64,000 nt of DNA from Nomia melanderi (lineage: Eukaryota; Arthropoda; Insecta; Hymenoptera; Halictidae): the NCBI RefSeq assembly GCF_051020985.1, contig NC_135003.1:10595501-10659500 (forward strand), in the 5' to 3' direction. Of the stretch, positions 58,519-64,000 are shown piece by piece. The position numbers were made by a program, and so were the translations under genes. Under the pieces are notes generated by a model, which made no database searches, was not told where the DNA came from, and saw nothing but the letters and a program-made list of their open reading frames with translations. Every line of letters begins with the position of its first letter. Within the stretch, counting starts at the first letter, position 1.

Positions 58519-61500
58519 AATTTGTTTAGTTTCCGTTCAATGTAACCGTAGTCGTACATCGCGGAACGCACGTGTGCGCGCGCACGTTCTTGTTAACCCT
58601 GCCGGTTTTAATAAAAAGTTGAAGAGCCCCGGCTTACCGCACCCTCGACTACCATCGATCAGCGTATCCCCGACGCTTTCCCTGCCTCCCCTGCGGCGGA
58701 AGATCGCGTCGGTTATGAGGAGTAAATAACGAGTTCTCGTTGCCCGTCACCCAACCCCCGGGCCTCGCGATTCCTATCGAAATAATACGATCGGGGGGCG
58801 GCGCGTGACTCGCGACGTGGGATGGTTCGAAATTTAGACGGGGTCGTTCGTCGTATAATTTCCGCGGGGTCGCGGCGAACTGCCCGTGAAATTGTCGTAA
58901 TTGGATTGGAGATGTTCCTCGTCGCTATCGTCGTGAGAGAGATTGGAGAAGAATAATGGTGGTACGGAAGATTATAAGAATTGGGAATTCGGGGAAAGGA
59001 ATGGGTGCTTATTTGATTAGACGTTTACTTTAGAACCATTTGATTTTCTGAAAAATATTCCTCCCGCTGCATTTCGAACGTTGATTATGGAATGCGGAGA
59101 TAAAAAGCGAACTCATTAGTGTTCCGTGAAATTAACTTGTAAATAGCGTTATTGTAATATTAATTAGCATTTTATCTTAAAATTATGTGTTCCATTCTTT
59201 GATAAGAACGCCCTTCTCGGTTACGTAGATATTTCCTTCGCCCGAGATAGTACGAAATATTTATACGTGTCACAATTACACTCCCGTTCCACGTATAAAA
59301 CATCAGATCAAGAGAGTTCCCATCCTTCTTCCTGTCACATTTCGTAATTCAAGCTGAATTCGTTATTTACACCTCAGTGTTCCCTTTTCGTGCCATTAAT
59401 TATTAAGCGCTCGCAAACAATAACTCGGTACGGCTACTTTCGAAATGCATGAAACATCGCGTCCGTCCGACTTCATTCATTTTTCAAGAGTACTACGTTG
59501 AATCGTTTCAAATATTTCGAATTCCATTTGAAGCATTGGGAGAGCCGAGAGGTCCGAGCCTGTCGTCGTTCGTCAAAATACAAAAATCATCGGACGAGAG
59601 TTTCTCGGAGAAAATGTTCTCGCTTCAAATGATTTTCCTTCCAATGTCGGCCAGTGAAAGTTCCTGAACGCGTAATGTGGTGATCCGAGGAGCTCGCCGG
59701 TGAAACCATTATACCTGTCAAAGAACCTATAATCTTATCCGACCCTTTCAAGGGTCCATCCACCCCCTTCCCAATCCTTAATCATTTCATGCGTAGTCTA
59801 TTCAAGTCTTTCTACGGTGGCGCGCCTTTCAAGACGAGATAGGTCTTCGACTCGTTCACGACGGTGGCCTCGGCTGCCTCCGACAAATGGCTTGCGAAGA
59901 CACAACGGTCGCCGGTAGGAAGCATTTATTTGCCCTTATCGGCCTTTGTCCCGAGTACTGCGCGACGCGGACTTATACAAATGTTCGGGTCGCTGGTACC
60001 GAAACGCGATAAACCGGCCCTCCTTCACTGACAATTACTTCCATCGCGGTGGGAGAACTTTGACATCATTTTCTTGCGGAACGACTCAACCAGGCAGCGC
60101 AACGTTGATTCGGAAGAGGAGCGTAAGAGTTCGCGGGCGAAGTTAGTGCGAGGATTGTGCACGCTCGTCGTAGAGACTGCGAATCAACATTGCCCGAGAC
60201 GATTCGCAATTTTCTGTTCGAGCACGTACAGCAGTTACCTCCCCTTAAATGAGAACTGTAGCTAAGAGTTACTCTAAACCTCACTTACTCTATCGGCGAA
60301 CAACGCAAGACCCATGTTAACTGATTGCCACTATTCATGACAGGCGGCAGTAATAAGATCAAATCTGTGCCAATCATCTTATGGCTGCGCTGAAAGTGGC
60401 TCGTTGATGTTTGTTTTATGATCTCAACTCACGGCTATTTGCCTGCTGCCTGCTCTACAATTTAATTCGCTTGCGCTCCCTTTTGATAGTGGCCGTTTCA
60501 TGCTAACTGGACGAATTGTGGTGAATTTGAACCTATTCCGAGCCTAAGTAGATCGTTTGTTTAAGATATATTTTATTTCCAAAGAAACATCATAGACTGA
60601 TCGTTCATCTTACATACATTGTTATAGGGATAGATTCGATTGTTTCCATTTGTTTATTGTATTTTTGTTATTGTGTACGATTGACGTTGCATATAGCGTA
60701 TATTCCAGGAATCGTTTCTGGAAGAACAAGTAATCGTTTCGAACAAGAATAATTCGGTATATGTTTTTTAATAAAATAATATATTTTAGCAGAATATACT
60801 GAGAACTTCGGCGCAGATCTAATATTTGGAGACCTCTTTTCCTGGGAAATCCTGTACAATGAAGGACAATTCGAAACACGCAGAAGTCGTATGAATCGTT
60901 ACAATAGCGTATTAGCGTTTTCCACGAACTCAGTTCGCAGTGAGAACTGTGAACACGAGAGTTTGATTTTTATTTCAGATTTCACAGATTTTTAAACGAT
61001 TCCCTGACGATATCCCGCCAAATTAATGTACATGAATTCCCTTTACACCGGATTCTGTTATTTAATTAAAGCATGCGTCGGAGTCTGACCAAATAAAGTT
61101 TACTGAAACGTAAACGGAACGATGTACAAATACCTCTCATCGTTAAACAGTGAAAAAATAACGGAAATATTCGTGTAGTCTGAAAAATGAATCGTTGTTC
61201 AAACCCCATGCCGCTGATTAAAAGTAACAGCTTATTCACGGCATGGAGTAGAAAGCAGCTCTGATATTTTTCAACAATAATGCAAAAAACTGTTGGACAC
61301 GAGTTGGAAACACGTACCTGAGTTAATTAGTTCGTACGCATGCAACTAAAGTGGAGTTGGTTGCTGACACTTTAATATTGGAAAACTTTTACATGAATTT
61401 ACATTTCGAAAATCTCATTAAGAGCGTCAAAAAATGGGGACGCGAATCAATTTCGCGATAGATTCACAGGAATATAAAGAATTCGTTAACAAAAATATAG

Positions 61501-64000
61501 AATCAGCTACTGCGATACCTGATCGTCATCTTAAAGTTGATAACTACGTATCGATATATTCGTTTTAAACATTTCCTTATCGATAGAATGATGTTTACGA
61601 ATCTAATCGCAAATCGCAAGAAACGTGTATCGTTACGCTTACGAGGGTAAAAAGAAATAGCGGAAGGTCAAGAGAATTGCTCGCGAATCAATCTAATAAA
61701 ATTTCACTCGGCGCTGCCCTAATCGTTCTCACTTCGTATTAATACGTTCCTCGGCAACATCGGATACAAAGGATTGATTCGGGATTGCTGAATGCACTAT
61801 TAATCAGTAGGTTCCAGCGCAATAGTTGAAGGGAAGATAACTAGTTCGCTAATTGGCATGCGAGTCGATAGCTTGCGGGCCGGGGTCAGAGCATGCGTTT
61901 CAAAGTGGCGCCCGTGATTGTAAGGCGTCGAGGTAATCTTCGTCTAACAACCCATTCACCGGGTCACTTCGTCGGCACACCGGTCTTCTCCAGTACCATC
62001 GAATCGGGGTTCACGGCAATAGCAATTACCGATCACTCGATTGCTGTTTGCTTTGCCAACATCACGATAGCCTTATTTACCTTCGGAACCGCCGGCGACT
62101 TTTTTCCAGGGCCGAGAATTCTGACCGGCTAACCTTCTTTCTTTCGCTAACGGCGGGATTAAAATTCTCTGGGGCAACGATATTAGAATTAAACGGAGCC
62201 GAAGCCGAGGTTCGCCGCTGATAAGGGGCCGAACGGTCGTGACTTCCGAGCCTCGGAAACCTCTAAGGACCACGATTGTCGTTTAATTATCGTTATGACC
62301 CGAAAATGGTACGAGCATACGAAAATTATGTTCACACTTCTTTACAATGAACATTTGAATTTTCTTTCTGCTCTCATACTCTTTCCTTTTGTTTTCAAAT
62401 GATGCATTGTTACATTAAGTGGTACTTTGTTCGCCTAATAATATCTGAGAATTTTTCTTGTCTGAAAAGATACTGTCTTTATGGTAAACATTTCCATCAG
62501 TTGTTGATAGGAACCACGGTGTGTTTGTTGATATAGAATTCGTTTTGTAGTGTTATATAATATGTACGGTAGGTCGTCAGTAGATGTGGATGAAATTTAT
62601 GGCAGCTCCTGAGGTATATTTATACTCCATAACGAACAAACGCTGGCGGAGTAAATATCTTAGAAGTTGTTTCAGGTCAAAGGACTGGAGAAATGCCGGA
62701 ATTGGGTCGCACGATTCCACGACTGGGTTTGACGAAACCGGGACAGAGGATCTTACGTCTGTTGATGTTGGATTGAACGTCTCTGAGACCGCGGTTGTCA
62801 CGAACAAACGATTCTTAGTCCCTAGTATCGCATAGGTCAACTCCAGAATTTACGTCACCGACATTAAAAATCAATACGTTGCTCAATTACAGTATTTTAT
62901 AATGATTTCTCTAAGCTGTAATTGCAACAAATTTAACCGTTCACTTGAAATCCTTTATATAATAGTAAATTACTTTAATAGTAATTTCAGGAATTCTGCT
63001 GACTGCACTTATGATGCTCAGAATCCCGTTGCATTTATGCATTGTCGAATCGACGCATTCGAGCATTGTTACATTGTTATATTGATAACATTGTCGGAAT
63101 GTTGCAATACTCCACTATTGTACTTGGGTACTATAGTATCGATACATTATTACACAGCTGCATCGAAGTTTTAATGCATTGTTACTGGCGTTGCTGTGCA
63201 TAGTACTGCATCACTGATTGATTACTCTTTTGTCTTATTTGCTCGCAAGCATAATTGTGAAATAATATATTACTTCCTCATTATCCTTACATAATTCATA
63301 GGCGTGCTGACATATTAGCGTTGATTTAACATTCCTTCATCTACTTATATCTTCAATTATTGCTTTTAACATAATTGCTAAGATAACAAGTACCGCCCGA
63401 TAGAAGTCTTGAATTATTATCACTAAATCTCGAACTTCGGGCAAATATAATGAACCCAAATCCGCAGAACACGATTAAGCAACTTCCCCGAGGAACTTTT
63501 ACAAACCCCTTCAGTCCTGAATCTTATATAATCCAATCGAAACAGTGTTATTATTTATATCACTCCACCGTCGGAATTCAAATTTATCACATTACATAAA
63601 CTCACGAAAAGTAGCCGTAGTATCAACTATCGGTGAAACAAATTTCTAATTCCGTATCTTAAGTCCGGAACACACCTTAACCCGAGTTCCTGAATTTCTT
63701 CAAGCCAACGAAAGTAACGTACACCCCGGCGTTCGCCAGATTCCGAAGACTTAACGCTCCCGCCCCGTTATCGCCGCGGCAAACTTAGAAAAAAGAATCT
63801 AAATTCCTGTTTAAACTCCATTTCGCCGAAGCAGTCTACAAAGGTGTGACTTTGCATAAACAACCGCAATCTGATTATCACGTATACGCCTCTCAGAGGC
63901 GCGCAGCATCCGAAGAAGCTTACGGAGTCTGAGAGTTGATATCACGGCCCTCTACTCTTCTTTACGATGTCAGGGAGTGTATTACCAATTTGCGTAACAA
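58519..64000. other. Non-coding stretch to the window end
   Basis: No supported genes. The second half of the dispersed repeat pair is at 60350-60425. A stretch at 63030-63210 is a cryptic simple sequence built from variants of CATTGTTAC and TGCATTG. Frames at 59449, 61893, 62584 (+) and 60622 (-) lack support. Confidence 0.5.
60350..60425 (+). repeat. Dispersed repeat, copy 2
   Basis: Diverged copy of 41135-41215, centred on TGTGCCAATCATCTTATGGCTGCG. Confidence 0.5.

Noticed and set aside
1..64000. tRNA, rRNA or CRISPR features
   Set aside because: None recognised by eye. No repeat-spacer structure is present, and a tRNA scan could not be run, so a missed tRNA is possible.

Overview
The window looks like a piece of an aculeate hymenopteran genome, most probably a bee. 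The evidence is indirect: a run of very small TATA-box genes at about 8.2-23.4 kb whose secretion leaders, short-intron three-exon layout and C-terminal C-x3-C pattern match the apamin / mast-cell-degranulating-peptide (MCD) venom family of bees (called anthophilin1 in comparative bee work, as I recall). I could not name the species and no database search was possible.

Layout. 1-8.2 kb: no gene I can support; one TTAA-flanked MITE (5.5 kb), a CT microsatellite (4.45 kb) and one weak exon candidate (3.2 kb). 8.2-12.7 kb: three genes for short cysteine-free peptides ending in Gly-stop (likely C-terminally amidated). Two are on the + strand and are copies of each other, one is on the - strand, and 3'-flank sequence is amplified in tandem beyond the second + gene. 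14.4-23.4 kb: a one-directional (- strand) array of eleven leader exons. Seven belong to complete three-exon genes encoding four-cysteine mini-peptides, one gene has lost two cysteines, two leaders have no convincing partner exon of their own, and one leader is dead (lost start, in-frame TGA). 23.4-64 kb: long non-coding sequence, with a GC-rich block near 30-36 kb, purine/pyrimidine tracts, a second MITE (58.3 kb) and a dispersed repeat pair (41.1/60.4 kb). All open frames there look like chance.

How the genes work together. Every gene has the same plan: TATA box (about 65 nt before the ATG where measured for the + genes and the triplicated genes), a leader exon of 26-28 codons (22 in one), a phase-0 intron of about 80-200 nt, then the mature peptide. 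In the linear-peptide genes the mature peptide is one exon of 14-15 codons including stop. In the cysteine genes, exon 2 carries three cysteines and a tiny exon 3 carries the fourth. Because the exon boundaries are phase 0, leaders and mature exons are interchangeable, and the array shows duplication, decay and possible sharing of 3' exons. Secreted-peptide (venom-type) function is inferred from family resemblance. Joined peptide sequences are deliberately not written out; exon coordinates are given instead.
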